DNA of 64,000 nucleotides from Schaalia georgiae DSM 6843 (GCF_000429245.1 NZ_AUBM01000006.1:1-64000); one strand, 5' to 3'. Shown: positions 50,949 through 60,775, counted from the first letter of the stretch. Notes: generated from the letters alone by a model not told the origin. Numbers and translations are program-made.

Positions 50949-51911
50949 TCATGATTCCGCGTCGCAGCAGGCGTCCCGCCTCCTGCGGGCCAGGCTGGCG
51001 CGCAGCGCCCACTCCTCGGGTCCGGGGTAGTCGACGCGCTCCAGGGTGAGGCCGCGGGCGGGGGCTATGGGGGCGGCACTCGCGCGGGACCGGGCGTCCA
51101 GGAGGGCCCTGGGCCACGGGGCGGGCCTCGCCCCCCTGCCGACCATGGCGAGCGCGCCGACCAGGGAGCGCACCATCGAGTGGCAGAAGGCATCGGCCTC
51201 GACGTGGAACTCGACGAGGCCGTCCGGCGCCCGCGCGGCCTCGAGGCGCGTGAGCGTGCGGATGGTGGTCGCGCCCTCGCGGGGGCGGCAGAAGGAGAGG
51301 AAGTCGTGCTCGCCCAGCAGGGCGGCGGCGGCCCTGTTCACCGCCGCCAGGTCGAACGGGCGGTCGTCCCACACGCAGTCCCAGCGGCGCAGGGGCGTGG
51401 GGCGGTCCGCGATCCGGTACGCGTAGGAGCGCCCAGTCGCGCTGAAGCGGGCGTCGAAGTCCGCGCTGACGGGGGAGGCGGAGAGCACGAGCGCGTCGGA
51501 GACCCCCCTGGGCGGGCGCCCCCCGCGCCCCCGCTCCCGCTGCGCCCACGCCCTGGCGAGCAGCGCGTTGGCGCGGCGCACCAGTGCGTCCGCGCACGCG
51601 CCCTGTGGCGCTGGGCCGCCGACGGGGGCCGACCGGGGGGCGAGGGCGCGCCACGCGGACCCGGGCAGGTCCACGTGGGCGACCTGGTGCCGGGCGTGCA
51701 CTCCGGCGTCCGTGCGCCCCGCGACCGTGGTCGCCACCGGTTGGCGCACCAGGGTGGACAGCGCGGCCTCGAGCTCGCCCTGGACGGTGCGCAGTCCCGG
51801 CTGGGCCGCCCAGCCGTGGAAGCACGTGCCGTCGTAGGCGAGGTCGAGGCGGACCCGCACCCGCTCCTCCCCCGCGGCGCCGGGGTCGGACGCCGGGGGC
51901 GGCGTGCTCAC
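50949..51911 (-). CDS. truA: tRNA pseudouridine synthase A
   Basis: A 320-residue TruA that makes pseudouridine at positions 38-40 of tRNA anticodon arms. The core begins RLDLAYDGTCFHGWAAQPGLRTVQGELE; the catalytic aspartate is in GRTDAGVHA; later family segments are RSYAYRI, LGEHDFLSFCR and DAFCHSMVRSLVGALAMVG. A loop of about 35 residues after HVDLPG is longer than usual. GTG at 51911 overlaps the upstream kinase stop by four bases (GTGA), and is preferred over the GTG at 51920. Confidence 0.95.
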   Translation of the reverse strand: MSTPPPASDPGAAGEERVRVRLDLAYDGTCFHGWAAQPGLRTVQGELEAALSTLVRQPVATTVAGRTDAGVHARHQVAHVDLPGSAWRALAPRSAPVGGPAPQGACADALVRRANALLARAWAQRERGRGGRPPRGVSDALVLSASPVSADFDARFSATGRSYAYRIADRPTPLRRWDCVWDDRPFDLAAVNRAAAALLGEHDFLSFCRPREGATTIRTLTRLEAARAPDGLVEFHVEADAFCHSMVRSLVGALAMVGRGARPAPWPRALLDARSRASAAPIAPARGLTLERVDYPGPEEWALRASLARRRRDACCDAES

Positions 51912-52657
51912 AGCTCCCACGCGCGCACCCCGCCGATAATGCCCGCGTCATTGGGGACGATGATGATGTCGTCACCCATCTTCGCGCGGTTCGCGGCGGT
52001 GATCCGTTTCGAGTTGCCGCCCCCCATGTAGAGGCGGTCCCACATGTACATGGCGCGCAGGCCGTCCACAACGCGCCGCACCCGGCGCGACCAGTGCGTG
52101 TCGCCCAGGCGCAGCCGCTCGTGCTCGCCGATGTAGTCGTCGTAGGTGAGCCCCCAGCGCACGAAGCCCTGGGACACCTCGACGTGGGGCGCCAGCACCC
52201 CGCCGTCGAAGACCGCGTTGCCCAGGCCGGTGCCCAGGGTGATGATCATCTCGAGGCCGCGGCCGGTGACCGCCCCCGCCCCCGCGACCTCCGCGTCGTT
52301 GAGGACCTTCGTCGGCAGGGACAGGGCGGCCGCGATGGCGCGCCCCATGTCGAAGTGGTCCCACTGCTCGACGAGTTCGGGCAGGACCCTGGACCTGGGC
52401 CCGTCCTTGGTGATGTAGTGCGGCGTGGCGACGACGACGCCGTGGCGGATCATGCCGGGCATGCCCATAGTGACCCGGGTGGCGCGGGGAAGGCCCGCAG
52501 CCAGGTCGCATACCGTACGGACGAGGAGTCCGGGGGGCAGGGGGTAGGGCGTGGGGACCCGTCGGGCGGGGGCCACCATGGTCCCCTTGTCATCGACGAC
52601 GGAGCCTTTGATGCCGCCGCCTCCGCAGTCGATCGCCAGAGTCATTTCATGGGACAT
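51908..52657 (-). CDS. ppgK: Polyphosphate glucokinase-like ROK protein
   Basis: A 249-residue ROK-type sugar kinase. The N-terminal phosphate loop is LAIDCGGGGIKGSVVD; the sugar site includes VTMGMPGMIRHG, WDHFDMGRAIAAALSLPTKVLNDAEVAG and TLGTGLGNAVFDGG; and the end is YMGGGNSKRI. Length and the ILNDA-like segment fit actinobacterial polyphosphate/ATP glucokinases. It would phosphorylate glucose in the cytoplasm. It overlaps truA by four bases and starts 100 bases after the rplQ terminator region. Confidence 0.82.
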   Translation of the reverse strand: MSHEMTLAIDCGGGGIKGSVVDDKGTMVAPARRVPTPYPLPPGLLVRTVCDLAAGLPRATRVTMGMPGMIRHGVVVATPHYITKDGPRSRVLPELVEQWDHFDMGRAIAAALSLPTKVLNDAEVAGAGAVTGRGLEMIITLGTGLGNAVFDGGVLAPHVEVSQGFVRWGLTYDDYIGEHERLRLGDTHWSRRVRRVVDGLRAMYMWDRLYMGGGNSKRITAANRAKMGDDIIIVPNDAGIIGGVRAWEL

Positions 52658-52692
52658 GCACCAAGGCTACCGGCCCGGCCCAGATATGCGAA

Positions 52693-52720
52693 GGCCCGGG
52701 CGCCTTGCGGCGCCCGGGCC
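52693..52720 (-). terminator. Terminator of the rpoA operon
   Basis: GGCCCGGGCGCC at 52693-52704 pairs perfectly over 12 bases with GGCGCCCGGGCC at 52709-52720 around TTGC. It begins about 30 bases after the rplQ stop on the minus strand. Confidence 0.82.
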
Positions 52721-52752
52721 CCACGCGGGTCAGCGGCCCATGCCGGGGGTGC

Positions 52753-53346
52753 TCATTCCTCCTCGGCGACCTGCTCGGCGGCGTCGGCCGCCGTGCCGGC
52801 CTCGACGGCGATGCGCTCGGCCTCCTCGGCCTTCGCGGCGTCGCCCTCCTCACGCGCCTCCTCGGCGCGCTCGGCGGCGGCGTCGGCCGCCTCTTCGGCC
52901 TCCTTCGCGACCTCCGCGGCCGCGGACTTCTCGGCGGCTTTGGCGGCAGTGCGCTCGGCGGAGGAGACGACGGCCTTCTTCTCGACCTTCTCCATGACGA
53001 GCTCGATGCGCATCAGGGGGGCGTTGTCGCCCTTGCGGTTGCCGACTCGGACGAGGCGGGTGTAGCCGCCCTGGCGCTCGGGGTCCATCGCGGGCACGAT
53101 CTCGTCGAAGAGCATGTAAACGGCGTCCTTGGAGGGGACCTTCTTGAGGACCGTGCGCCGGGCGTGCATGTCGCCGCGCTTGGCCTTGGTGATGAGCTTC
53201 TCCACGTAGGGGCGCAGGACCTTGGCCTTGGCCTCGGTCGTGGTCACAGCGCGGTGCTCGATGAGCTGCTTGGCCAGGTTGGACAGGATCAGCTTCTGGT
53301 GTGCCGGGCTTCCGCCCAGGCGGGCACCCTTCTTGGGGGTGGGCAT
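52753..53346 (-). CDS. rplQ: 50S ribosomal protein L17
   Basis: A 197-residue L17, against about 120-130 in most bacteria. The core begins [31 protein letters not shown] and covers about 120 residues. The remaining 75 or so residues are a helical Ala/Glu-rich tail ([22 protein letters not shown]), a common but variable addition in actinobacteria. It is the last gene of the alpha operon, 38 bases after rpoA. Confidence 0.96.
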   Translation of the reverse strand: MPTPKKGARLGGSPAHQKLILSNLAKQLIEHRAVTTTEAKAKVLRPYVEKLITKAKRGDMHARRTVLKKVPSKDAVYMLFDEIVPAMDPERQGGYTRLVRVGNRKGDNAPLMRIELVMEKVEKKAVVSSAERTAAKAAEKSAAAEVAKEAEEAADAAAERAEEAREEGDAAKAEEAERIAVEAGTAADAAEQVAEEE

Positions 53347-53384
53347 GTTGTCTCCTACGGATTGAATGCGTCCAACGGACGCGG

Positions 53385-54380
53385 TCAGCTGGACTGGTCG
53401 TCCGAAAAGATCGACGGCGATTCGCCCTCGCCGAAGCTCGGCATGACCGAGTCCTTCAGCGTCATCCCGAGGGTGGCCAGGGATTCCTTGATCTCCTCGA
53501 TCGACTTGGTGCCGAAGTTGCGGATGTCGAGCAGGTCGGCCTCGGAGTGGGCGACCAGTTCGCCGACGGTGAGGATGCCGCGACGGCGCAGGGCGTTGTA
53601 GGAACGCGACTGCAGGTTGAGGTTCTCGATGGGCAGGGCCAGGTCGGCAGCCAGGGTGGCGTCGGTGGTGGAGGGGCCCACCTCGATGCCCTCGGCCTCC
53701 TCGTTGAGCTCGCGCATGAGGCCGAAGAGCTCGACCAGCGTCTTGCCCGCCGAGGCGATGGCGTCGCGCGGGGTGATCGCGGGCTTGGTCTCCACATCGA
53801 TGACGAGGCGGTCGAAGTCGGTGCGCTGCTCGACGCGCGTCGCCTCGACCTTGTAGGTCACCTTGACGACCGGCGAGTAGATCGAGTCGATCGGGATGCG
53901 CGAGATCTCGGCCTGCGGATCCTTGTTCTGAGCTGCGGAGACGTAGCCGCGACCGCGTTCGACGGTCAGCTCGATCTCCAGCTTGCCCTTCTCGTTGAGG
54001 GTGGCCAGGTGGAGGTCGGGGTTGTGGATCTCAACCCCGGCGGGCGGCGTGATGTCGCCCGCGACGACCGGACCGGGGCCGGCCTTGCGCAGGTACATCA
54101 CGACGGGCTCGTCGTTCTCCGAAGAGAGCACGATCTGCTTGATGTTGAGGATGATCTCGGCGACATCCTCCTTCACACCTTCGATCGTGCGGAACTCGTG
54201 GGGAACCCCGTCGATGCGGATGGAGGTGACCGCCGCGCCCGGGATCGAGGACAGCAGGGTACGGCGCAGCGAGTTGCCGAGCGTGTACCCGAAGCCGGGC
54301 TCGAGGGGCTCCAGCGTGAAACGGGAGCGCAGGTCGCTGACCTTTTCTTCGGTCAGGATGGGTCGCTCTGCAATGAGCAC
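53385..54380 (-). CDS. rpoA: DNA-directed RNA polymerase alpha subunit
   Basis: A 331-residue alpha subunit that nucleates polymerase assembly. The N-terminal dimerisation domain has [38 protein letters not shown]. The C-terminal promoter- and activator-binding domain has [27 protein letters not shown] and [23 protein letters not shown]. The end is acidic and serine-rich. It lies in the alpha operon between rpsK and rplQ. An 18-bp palindrome (TGGATGCGC/GCGCATCCA, 54455-54472) lies in the 133-base gap before it. Confidence 0.98.
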   Translation of the reverse strand: MLIAERPILTEEKVSDLRSRFTLEPLEPGFGYTLGNSLRRTLLSSIPGAAVTSIRIDGVPHEFRTIEGVKEDVAEIILNIKQIVLSSENDEPVVMYLRKAGPGPVVAGDITPPAGVEIHNPDLHLATLNEKGKLEIELTVERGRGYVSAAQNKDPQAEISRIPIDSIYSPVVKVTYKVEATRVEQRTDFDRLVIDVETKPAITPRDAIASAGKTLVELFGLMRELNEEAEGIEVGPSTTDATLAADLALPIENLNLQSRSYNALRRRGILTVGELVAHSEADLLDIRNFGTKSIEEIKESLATLGMTLKDSVMPSFGEGESPSIFSDDQSS

Positions 54381-54513
54381 GTCTTGTTCCTTTCTTACCG
54401 GTGCCCGCTATATGACACCGGAACTGGTTTCCCGCAGGCGCGGGACAGGGAGGGTGGATGCGCGCGCATCCAGACGTGGGGACTGCCCCGTGGGGCGTCC
54501 CGGCGGGTCGCGC

Positions 54514-54921
54514 TCAGCCGCGGCGGCGCTTGGGAGGACGGGTGCCGTTGAAGGCCTGGGGCGTGACGTCCTGGATCGAGCCGATCTCGAGGCCGGCGGC
54601 CTGCAGGGAGCGGATCGCGGTCTCGCGGCCGGAGCCGGGGCCCTTGACGAAGACATCGACCTTCTTCATGCCGTGCTCCTGGGCGCGGCGCGCGGCAGCC
54701 TCGGCGGCGAGCTGGGCGGCGAAGGGCGTCGACTTGCGGGAGCCCTTGAAACCGACCTGGCCGGAGGAGGCCCAGGCGACAACGGCGCCCGTGGTATCCG
54801 TGAGTGAGACGATGGTGTTGTTGAACGTCGACTTGATGTAGGCGTGGCCGTGGGTGACGTTCTTGGAGATCTTGCGGCGCGGCTTGCGCCCCGCGCCGGA
54901 GCGGGCGTTCTTGGTTGCCAT
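54514..54921 (-). CDS. rpsK: 30S ribosomal protein S11
   Basis: A 135-residue S11 of the 30S platform. It has [51 protein letters not shown] and the C-terminal [26 protein letters not shown]. It follows rpsM by 53 bases in the alpha operon. Start and length are standard. Confidence 0.98.
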   Translation of the reverse strand: MATKNARSGAGRKPRRKISKNVTHGHAYIKSTFNNTIVSLTDTTGAVVAWASSGQVGFKGSRKSTPFAAQLAAEAAARRAQEHGMKKVDVFVKGPGSGRETAIRSLQAAGLEIGSIQDVTPQAFNGTRPPKRRRG

Positions 54922-54974
54922 TGTGGTTCAGTTCCTTCTAGTCGCGGAATCATCCACCCGGGGGTGGCGGCGCC

Positions 54975-55349
54975 TTACTTGGCCTTCTTCTTGCCTGCAA
55001 CGGTGCGCTTGGGGCCCTTGCGGGTGCGCGCGTTGGTCTTGGTGCGCTGGCCGTGGACGGGCAGGCCCCGGCGGTGGCGCAGGCCCTGGTAGGAGCCGAT
55101 CTCGATCTTGCGACGGATGTCGGCCTGAACCTCGCGGCGGAGGTCGCCCTCAACCTTGAAGTTGGCTTCGATGTAGTCACGGAGCTTGACGAGTTCCTCT
55201 TCCGTCGCGTCCTTGACGCGGGTGTCCGGGCTGACGCCGGTGGCGGCGAGGGTCTCGGCGGCGCGGGTGCGGCCGACTCCGTAGATGTAGGTGAGCGCGA
55301 TCTCGAGCCGCTTCTCGCGGGGGAGGTCGACGCCGGCGATACGTGCCAT
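54975..55349 (-). CDS. rpsM: 30S ribosomal protein S13
   Basis: A 124-residue S13 of the 30S head, which contacts the P-site tRNA and L5. It begins [26 protein letters not shown], has [23 protein letters not shown], and ends with a Lys-rich tail. It lies between rpmJ and rpsK in the alpha operon; the gap from rpmJ is about 150 bases, longer than others nearby, and GC-rich. Confidence 0.98.
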   Translation of the reverse strand: MARIAGVDLPREKRLEIALTYIYGVGRTRAAETLAATGVSPDTRVKDATEEELVKLRDYIEANFKVEGDLRREVQADIRRKIEIGSYQGLRHRRGLPVHGQRTKTNARTRKGPKRTVAGKKKAK

Positions 55350-55497
55350 TGCTGTGGTGCTCCAGTTGTTCCTCGGAGGTCGTCACCGCTCAGTCCGGGC
55401 GAGCGGCCCGGCCCCGGCCTCCGAACCGGGGGTCGCCCCGCGAGGGGCGCTTAGAGCGGTGCTGTGGGGCGTGGCGCCCCGCGAGTCGCAGCGGGCC

Positions 55498-55611
55498 TCA
55501 GCCCTGGCGCTGCTTGTGCCTGGGGTTGTCGCAGATGACCATGACATTGCCGTGGCGACGAATCACCTTGCACTTGTCACAGATCTTCTTGACACTCGGC
55601 TTGACCTTCAT
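55498..55611 (-). CDS. rpmJ: 50S ribosomal protein L36
   Basis: A 37-residue protein read directly from the minus strand: it starts [20 protein letters not shown] and ends NPRHKQRQG. The zinc ligands are Cys11, Cys14 and Cys27, with His33, so this is the zinc-binding (C+) form. GGAGGTAACAACC precedes the ATG. It sits 39 bases after infA in the conserved infA-rpmJ-rpsM order. Confidence 0.97.
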   Translation of the reverse strand: MKVKPSVKKICDKCKVIRRHGNVMVICDNPRHKQRQG

Positions 55612-55650
55612 GGTTGTTACCTCCACTGCCCTCGGGCAGTCAGTGTCGTG

Positions 55651-55872
55651 TCACTTGTAGCGGTAGACGATACGGCCCCGGGAGAGGTCGTAGGGGCTGA
55701 GCTCGACGACGACTCGGTCCTCGGGCAGGATGCGGATGTAATGCTGGCGCATTTTCCCCGCGATGTGGCCGAGGACCACGTGGCCGTTCTTGAGCTCCAC
55801 CCGGAACATGGCATTGGGCAGGGCCTCGACGACCGTGCCCTCCATCTCGATGACGCCGTCTTTCTTTGCCAT
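55651..55872 (-). CDS. infA: Translation initiation factor IF-1
   Basis: A 73-residue IF-1, an OB-fold protein that occupies the ribosomal A site during initiation. It begins [27 protein letters not shown] and ends [15 protein letters not shown]. It heads infA-rpmJ-rpsM-rpsK-rpoA-rplQ. GGAGG is close to the ATG. The 190 bases upstream, up to map, should hold its promoter, although no strong -35/-10 pair is seen. Confidence 0.98.
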   Translation of the reverse strand: MAKKDGVIEMEGTVVEALPNAMFRVELKNGHVVLGHIAGKMRQHYIRILPEDRVVVELSPYDLSRGRIVYRYK

Positions 55873-55997
55873 ATCCTCCGTCTGTCCTCTACATGTCTCG
55901 GATAGGGGTGCGGCGGATGCCGCTGGGCGGGCGCGGCGACACCCGCCGGATGCGACACGCCCAAGCGTCCACCTTACGGCATCGGCGCCGTGATCTG

Positions 55998-56020
55998 GTA
56001 GTCGACTGCCTGTCGACTAC
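55998..56020 (-). terminator. Hairpin after map
   Basis: GTAGTCGAC at 55998-56006 pairs with GTCGACTAC at 56012-56020 around a five-base loop. It follows the map stop by about 44 bases. It could end the secY-adk-map unit before infA; the stem is modest and lacks a T-tract. Confidence 0.45.
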
Positions 56021-56063
56021 CTCACGTTAATTCACTCACATTCTGCCCGGGGCGGATCCTGCG

Positions 56064-56984
56064 TCAGTCGAGGCTGACGGGCACCACTCCGTAGGGGGCC
56101 AGTCCCGCTGCTCCGCCGTCGCGGGCGGTGAGCACGCACACTCCCCCTTCGGCGATAGCGATCGTGTGCTCCCAGTGGGCCGCGTCCCCGCCGTCCTCGG
56201 TGCGCACCGTCCACTCGTCGTCCTCGGTGCGCGTGGCGATGCCCCCGCTGACCAGCATCGGCTCTACCGCCAGTACCATGCCCTTCTTGAGGCGCGGGCT
56301 GCGCCCGCGGGCGTTGAAGTTGAGCACCTCGGGCTCCATGTGCATCTTCGTGCCGATGCCGTGGCCCGTGTACTCCTCGATGATCCCGGCTTCCCAGCCG
56401 AGTTCCTGGGCGCGCGCGGCGACGACGTCCTCCACTGCCGCGCCCACTGCGCTCACCCTCCTGCCGGTGGCGAGCGCCGCCAGGGCCGCCCACAGGCACT
56501 CCCGGGTCACGGCGTCCAGCTCGCGGCGGCGCCGCAGCGCCGCACTCTCCGGGCCCTGCCCGCCGCCCGCAGGTTCCGCGGCCGCCCGCTCCCCCGCCGC
56601 GAAGGCCGCGTCGTCGATCCACGGGTCGGACACGACCACCGAGAAGGCCGCGTCCCCGTGCCACTGCCTGCCCCGCCGCGTCAACCAGGCGCCGCAGTCG
56701 AAGCTCACGAGGTCGCCGGCGCGCAGCCGGTAGTCCCCGGGGATCCCGTGGACGACTACGTTGTTGACCGAGACGCACACGGTCGCGGGATAGCCGTAGT
56801 AGCCCAGGAAGTTCGAGGTCGCCCCTGCCCCGGCGATCGCGTCGGAGCTGACGGCGTCCAGCTCCGCGGTGGTCACGCCCGGGCGCACCGCCTCGCGCAG
56901 CTTCTCGTGGATGGTCGCCACAACGAGGCCGGCCTCGCGCATGAAGCGGAGCTCCTCGGCGGTTTTGAGCTCGATCCGCCCCAT
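56064..56984 (-). CDS. map: Methionine aminopeptidase, type I
   Basis: A 306-residue enzyme that removes the initiator methionine. The five metal ligands lie in VSFDCGAW (Asp), WHGDAAFSV (Asp), TGHGIGTKMH (His), LAVEPMLV (Glu) and HWEHTIAI (Glu). It is longer than the usual 250-265 residues: a loop of about 25 residues rich in Ala/Gly/Arg (AAAEPAGGGQGPESAALRRR) follows the second ligand, and the C terminus is extended. Its ATG shares one base with the adk stop. The order secY-adk-map is conserved. Confidence 0.95.
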   Translation of the reverse strand: MGRIELKTAEELRFMREAGLVVATIHEKLREAVRPGVTTAELDAVSSDAIAGAGATSNFLGYYGYPATVCVSVNNVVVHGIPGDYRLRAGDLVSFDCGAWLTRRGRQWHGDAAFSVVVSDPWIDDAAFAAGERAAAEPAGGGQGPESAALRRRRELDAVTRECLWAALAALATGRRVSAVGAAVEDVVAARAQELGWEAGIIEEYTGHGIGTKMHMEPEVLNFNARGRSPRLKKGMVLAVEPMLVSGGIATRTEDDEWTVRTEDGGDAAHWEHTIAIAEGGVCVLTARDGGAAGLAPYGVVPVSLD

Positions 56985-57562
56985 CAGCGCTGAGCCACGG
57001 AGTCCAGGACCGTGTTAATGCGGGCGGTGACCTCGTCGATGGTGCCCTTGCCGTCGACGACCTCCAGCAGGTCCTGGTCGACGTAGTAGGTGGCCACGGG
57101 CTCCGTCTGCTGCCGGTAGACCTCGAGGCGACGGCGCATCACCGGCTCCGTGTCATCCGAGCGGTGCTGCTCCTGGGCGCGCTTGAGCATACGGGCGACG
57201 ACCTCGTCCTCGTCGACCTGGATCTCGACGACCACGTCGATCTGCTTGCCCAGGTCGAGCAGCATGTCCCGCAGCGCGTGCGCCTGCTCGACGCTGCGCG
57301 GGTAGCCGTCCAGCAGGAAGCCGTCGGCAGTGTCGGGGGCGGCCAGGCGCGCCCGGACCATCGTGTTGGTCACCGAGTCCGGCACGAACTCGCCGCGGTC
57401 CATGTACGCCTTGGCCTGTTTGCCTATCTCGGTGCCCTCCGCCATGTTCGCGCGGAAGATGTCGCCCGTCGAGATGGCCGGAATGGAGAGGCGCTGCGCG
57501 ATGTGCGCTGCCTGCGTCCCCTTCCCGGCTCCGGGGGGGCCGAGCAGAATGACAACGGTCAT
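56984..57562 (-). CDS. adk: Adenylate kinase
   Basis: A 192-residue adenylate kinase, which balances AMP, ADP and ATP. The P-loop is ILLGPPGAGKGTQA, followed by STGDIFRANMAEG, GFLLDGYPRSVEQAHAL and RMLKRAQEQHRSDDTEPVMRRRLEVY. The LID is the short form without the zinc cysteines. The ATG at 57562 overlaps the secY stop by four bases, so translation is coupled; the open frame upstream of it is a shadow of secY. Confidence 0.97.
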   Translation of the reverse strand: MTVVILLGPPGAGKGTQAAHIAQRLSIPAISTGDIFRANMAEGTEIGKQAKAYMDRGEFVPDSVTNTMVRARLAAPDTADGFLLDGYPRSVEQAHALRDMLLDLGKQIDVVVEIQVDEDEVVARMLKRAQEQHRSDDTEPVMRRRLEVYRQQTEPVATYYVDQDLLEVVDGKGTIDEVTARINTVLDSVAQR

Positions 57563-58851
57563 AGGAGGAACCCTTCGTAGTGGTGCTGCTGCAGTTGCGT
57601 GTTGATCTCCTTGACGGTCTGCAGGCCGACGCCGATGATGATCAGCAGGGTCGTGCCACCGAACGGCAGGTCGCCGCTGGCGAGCTTGAGCGGGATGATC
57701 AGCAACGACGGCAGAAGCGCGATGATCACCAGGTAGAGCGCCCCGGCCGAGGTGATGCGGTTGATGACGTAGCGCAGGTACTCCGCAGTCGGGCGGCCCG
57801 CCCGGTAGCCCGGGATGAAGCCCCCGTAGCGCTTCATGTTGTCGGCGACCTCGTCGGGGTTGAAGGTGATGGCCGTGTAGAAGAACGCGAAGAACAGCGT
57901 CATGAGGGCGTACAGGGTCAGGTAGAAGCCCGAGGACTGCGTGAAGTGCCCGGAGATCCACTGCACCCAGCCGTCCGTCGTCTGGCCGAACTGCGCGACC
58001 ATCGGCGGCAGCGCCAGGATGGACGAGGCGAAGATGACGGGGATGACGCCCGACATGTTGATCTTGAGGGGGATGTAGGTGGTCGTCCCCCCGTACTGGC
58101 GCCGCCCGATCATCCGCTTGGCGTACTGGACGGGGATGCGGCGCTGCGCCTGCTCGACGTAGACGACCGCCAGTGCGACGACGAGCAGCAGGACGAGGAT
58201 CACCAGGACCGAGCCCCACTTGCCCGCGCGCCCGATGCCGAGCATCTGCGAGGGGAGCCGGGCGGCGATGGAGGTGAAGATCAGCAGCGACATGCCGTTG
58301 CCGATGCCCCTCTCCGTGACGAGTTCGCCGAGCCACATGATCACGCCCGTGCCCGCCATCATGACGACGATCATCATGAGGAAGGTCAGCACCGAGCGGT
58401 CCTTGATGACGTCCTGGTTGCAGCCCGCGAAGAGCTGCCCGGAGCGGGCCAGGGAGATCGTGGTCGTGGACTGGAGGACGCCCAGGAAGATCGTGAGGTA
58501 GCGGGTGTACTGGGTGAGCGTGGCCTGCCCGGACTGGCCCTCCTTGTGGAGGTCGTCGAAGCGGGGGATCACGACCCGCAGCAACTGGATGATGATCGAC
58601 GCGGTGATGTACGGCATGATGCCGAGGGCGAAGACCGACAGCTGGAGCAGGGCACCGCCGGAGAAGATGTTCACCAGGTCGAGCAGCGACGCCTCGTTCT
58701 GCTGGGCGATGCACGCCTGGACGGCCGTCGAGTTGACTCCTGGCGTCGGGATGAACGATCCCAAGCGGAACACGGCCATGATGAACAGCGTGAACAGCAG
58801 CTTCCGACGAAGGTCGGGGGTACGGAACGCCTGTGCGAATGCACTGAGCAA
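57559..58851 (-). CDS. secY: Protein translocase subunit SecY
   Basis: A 430-residue SecY, the core of the membrane protein-conducting channel, with ten predicted helices. It begins MLSAFAQAFRTPDLRRKLLFTLFIMAVFRLGSFIP (first 20 residues and on); other marks are GIMPYITASIIIQLL, WLGELVTERGIGNGMSLLIF, IPLKINMSGVIPVIFASSI and the C-terminal TLLIIIGVGLQTVKEINTQL. It heads secY-adk-map. It is separated from rplO by 188 bases with a terminator, so it should have its own promoter here. Confidence 0.97.
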   Translation of the reverse strand: MLSAFAQAFRTPDLRRKLLFTLFIMAVFRLGSFIPTPGVNSTAVQACIAQQNEASLLDLVNIFSGGALLQLSVFALGIMPYITASIIIQLLRVVIPRFDDLHKEGQSGQATLTQYTRYLTIFLGVLQSTTTISLARSGQLFAGCNQDVIKDRSVLTFLMMIVVMMAGTGVIMWLGELVTERGIGNGMSLLIFTSIAARLPSQMLGIGRAGKWGSVLVILVLLLVVALAVVYVEQAQRRIPVQYAKRMIGRRQYGGTTTYIPLKINMSGVIPVIFASSILALPPMVAQFGQTTDGWVQWISGHFTQSSGFYLTLYALMTLFFAFFYTAITFNPDEVADNMKRYGGFIPGYRAGRPTAEYLRYVINRITSAGALYLVIIALLPSLLIIPLKLASGDLPFGGTTLLIIIGVGLQTVKEINTQLQQHHYEGFLL

Positions 58852-59000
58852 GGCTTCCTCCTACGGTGATGGGCGTGCGGGCGCAACGCCCGAGACTCGG
58901 ACAGCTTACCCGACAGGGGTCGGGGAGCGCGAGATCCGAGCACGAGAGCTAGTAACAATATGGTCCGCCCGTCCGCGTTCACGCTGGTCGGGCAGACGGA

Positions 59001-59034
59001 ACGGGGGCGGTCCGTGACTCCGGACCACCCCCGT
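59001..59034 (-). terminator. Terminator after rplO
   Basis: ACGGGGGCGGTCCG at 59001-59014 pairs with CGGACCACCCCCGT at 59021-59034 with one mismatch and a six-base loop. It begins five bases after the rplO stop on the minus strand and closes the spc operon before secY. Confidence 0.72.
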
Positions 59035-59039
59035 CGGCC

Positions 59040-59507
59040 TCAGCGCGCGGAAATGGTCCCGCCCGCTGCCGTGATCTTCGCCTCAGCCGATGAGGACCAG
59101 GAGTCGGCCTCGACCTGGAGCTTCACGCTCAACTCGCCTCCGCCGAGGACCTTGACGGGAGCGGAGTCCCGGACCGCGTGCTTGGCGATCAGGTCCTCGA
59201 CCGTCACCTTGCCGCCCTCGGGGAAGAGCTCCCCGAGCTTGCCGACGTTGACGACCTGGTACTCGACCCGGAACGGGTTCTTGAAGCCGCGGAGCTTGGG
59301 CAGGCGCATGTGGATCGGCATCTGCCCGCCCTCGAAACCGGCTGCGACCTGGTAGCGGGCTTTCGTGCCCTTGGTGCCACGGCCGGCGGTCTTGCCCTTC
59401 GAGCCCTCGCCGCGGCCCACGCGGGTCTTGGCGGTTTTGGCGCCGGGCGCGGGGCGCAGGTGGTGCAGCTTGACGATCTGCGCGTCCTTCTTCGTGGAGT
59501 CAGCCAT
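59040..59507 (-). CDS. rplO: 50S ribosomal protein L15
   Basis: A 155-residue L15, a late-assembly 50S protein. It has [56 protein letters not shown] and the C-terminal [19 protein letters not shown]. It is the last gene of the spc operon in this organism, two bases after rpmD. Confidence 0.97.
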   Translation of the reverse strand: MADSTKKDAQIVKLHHLRPAPGAKTAKTRVGRGEGSKGKTAGRGTKGTKARYQVAAGFEGGQMPIHMRLPKLRGFKNPFRVEYQVVNVGKLGELFPEGGKVTVEDLIAKHAVRDSAPVKVLGGGELSVKLQVEADSWSSSAEAKITAAGGTISAR

Positions 59508-59509
59508 TG

Positions 59510-59698
59510 TCAGTCGACCTCCTCAGCGGTCACCAGGTGGCGCACGGTGCGGATGGCGCCCAGAACGGCGTCCGACTCCTCGCGCACGACACTCTGGCCG
59601 ATCTTGCGCAGCCCGAGGGTGCGCAGCGTGTCCTTCATGTTCTGCCTGGAGTGGGCAGACGACTTCACCTGTGTGATTTTGATCTTCTTCGCCATCAC
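59510..59698 (-). CDS. rpmD: 50S ribosomal protein L30
   Basis: A 62-residue L30. It begins [35 protein letters not shown] (quoted in part) and ends in HLVTAEEVD. Its ATG overlaps the rpsE stop by four bases, so the two are coupled. Confidence 0.96.
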   Translation of the reverse strand: MMAKKIKITQVKSSAHSRQNMKDTLRTLGLRKIGQSVVREESDAVLGAIRTVRHLVTAEEVD

Positions 59699-60375
59699 TT
59701 GGCCTCCCCTGCAACGGCGCTGGCGTTCTCCGCCGCCTCTTTGGCCGCCCGCTTGTCGGCCTCGCCCTCCGCGCGGGCGCGGAGCATGGAGGCGGGCGCG
59801 ACGCGCTCGAGGGGCAGGCCGCGGCGCGCAGCAACGGCCTCGGGCTGCTCGAGCCGCTTGAGGGCATCAACGGTCGCGTGCACGATGTTGATGGCGTTGG
59901 AGGAGCCGAGGGACTTGGTGAGCACGTCGTGGACGCCGGCCGCCTCGAGGACGGCGCGCACCGGGCCGCCGGCGATGACGCCGGTACCGGGGGCGGCCGG
60001 GCGCAGCAGGACGATGCCCGCGGTGTCGCGCCCCTGGACGACGTGGGTGATCGTCCGCCGGATCATCGGGACGCGGAAGAAGTTCTTCTTCGCCTCCTCG
60101 ACGCCCTTCGAGATGGCCTGGGGGACCTCCTTGGCCTTCCCGTAGCCGACGCCCACTGTGCCCTCGCCGTCACCGACCACGACCAGGGCCGTGAAGGAGA
60201 AGCGGCGCCCGCCCTTGACGACCTTGGAGACGCGGTTGATGGTGACGACGCGCTCGATGTACTCGTTCTTGTTCTCGTTGTTGCGGCGCCCGTCGCGGTC
60301 CGAACGACCCGAGCGGCGCTCACGGCGGTCGCCGTCGCCGGCCTGACCGTTCCTGTCTCGCTGCTGTGCAGCCAT
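59695..60375 (-). CDS. rpsE: 30S ribosomal protein S5
   Basis: A 226-residue S5, important for decoding accuracy. The double-stranded RNA-binding domain has [20 protein letters not shown] and [19 protein letters not shown]; the second domain has [25 protein letters not shown] highly charged Arg/Asp/Asn N-terminal extension (about 38 residues) and an Ala/Glu C-terminal tail are typical of actinobacteria. The start is the ATG at 60375 after GAGAGAT; the longer frame upstream is a shadow of rplR. Confidence 0.97.
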   Translation of the reverse strand: MAAQQRDRNGQAGDGDRRERRSGRSDRDGRRNNENKNEYIERVVTINRVSKVVKGGRRFSFTALVVVGDGEGTVGVGYGKAKEVPQAISKGVEEAKKNFFRVPMIRRTITHVVQGRDTAGIVLLRPAAPGTGVIAGGPVRAVLEAAGVHDVLTKSLGSSNAINIVHATVDALKRLEQPEAVAARRGLPLERVAPASMLRARAEGEADKRAAKEAAENASAVAGEAK

Positions 60376-60403
60376 CAGATGATCTCTCTTTCTTTCGGCC
60401 CGT

Positions 60404-60775
60404 TCACAGCTCGAGTCCGCCCTCGCGGGCGGCCTCGGCGACGGCCGCGACACGGCCGAAGTACTTGTTGCCACCGCGGTCGAAGACGACGGCGCTGATC
60501 CCCGCGGCCTTCGCGCGCTCGGCGACGGCTTCGCCGACCTTGCGGGCCCGTTCGGTCTTGGTGCCACCGGCAGCGGCGATATCGGCCTCGATGTCCGAGG
60601 CGGACACCAGGGTGTGGCCGATGGTGTCGTCGATCACCTGCACCACCATATGGCGGTTGGAGCGGGTGACGACCATGCGGGGGCGCTCGGGCGTGCCGTT
60701 GATCTTCTTGCGGAGGCGCAGGTGGCGGCGCTTGCGCGCGACGGCCTTGCCCTTGCCCTTGATCGAGTAAGCCAT
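60404..60775 (-). CDS. rplR: 50S ribosomal protein L18
   Basis: A 123-residue L18, which binds 5S rRNA. It has [34 protein letters not shown] and the C-terminal [27 protein letters not shown]. Its ATG shares one base with the rplF stop (TGATG), showing coupling. The in-frame GTG just before is not needed. Confidence 0.97.
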   Translation of the reverse strand: MAYSIKGKGKAVARKRRHLRLRKKINGTPERPRMVVTRSNRHMVVQVIDDTIGHTLVSASDIEADIAAAGGTKTERARKVGEAVAERAKAAGISAVVFDRGGNKYFGRVAAVAEAAREGGLEL

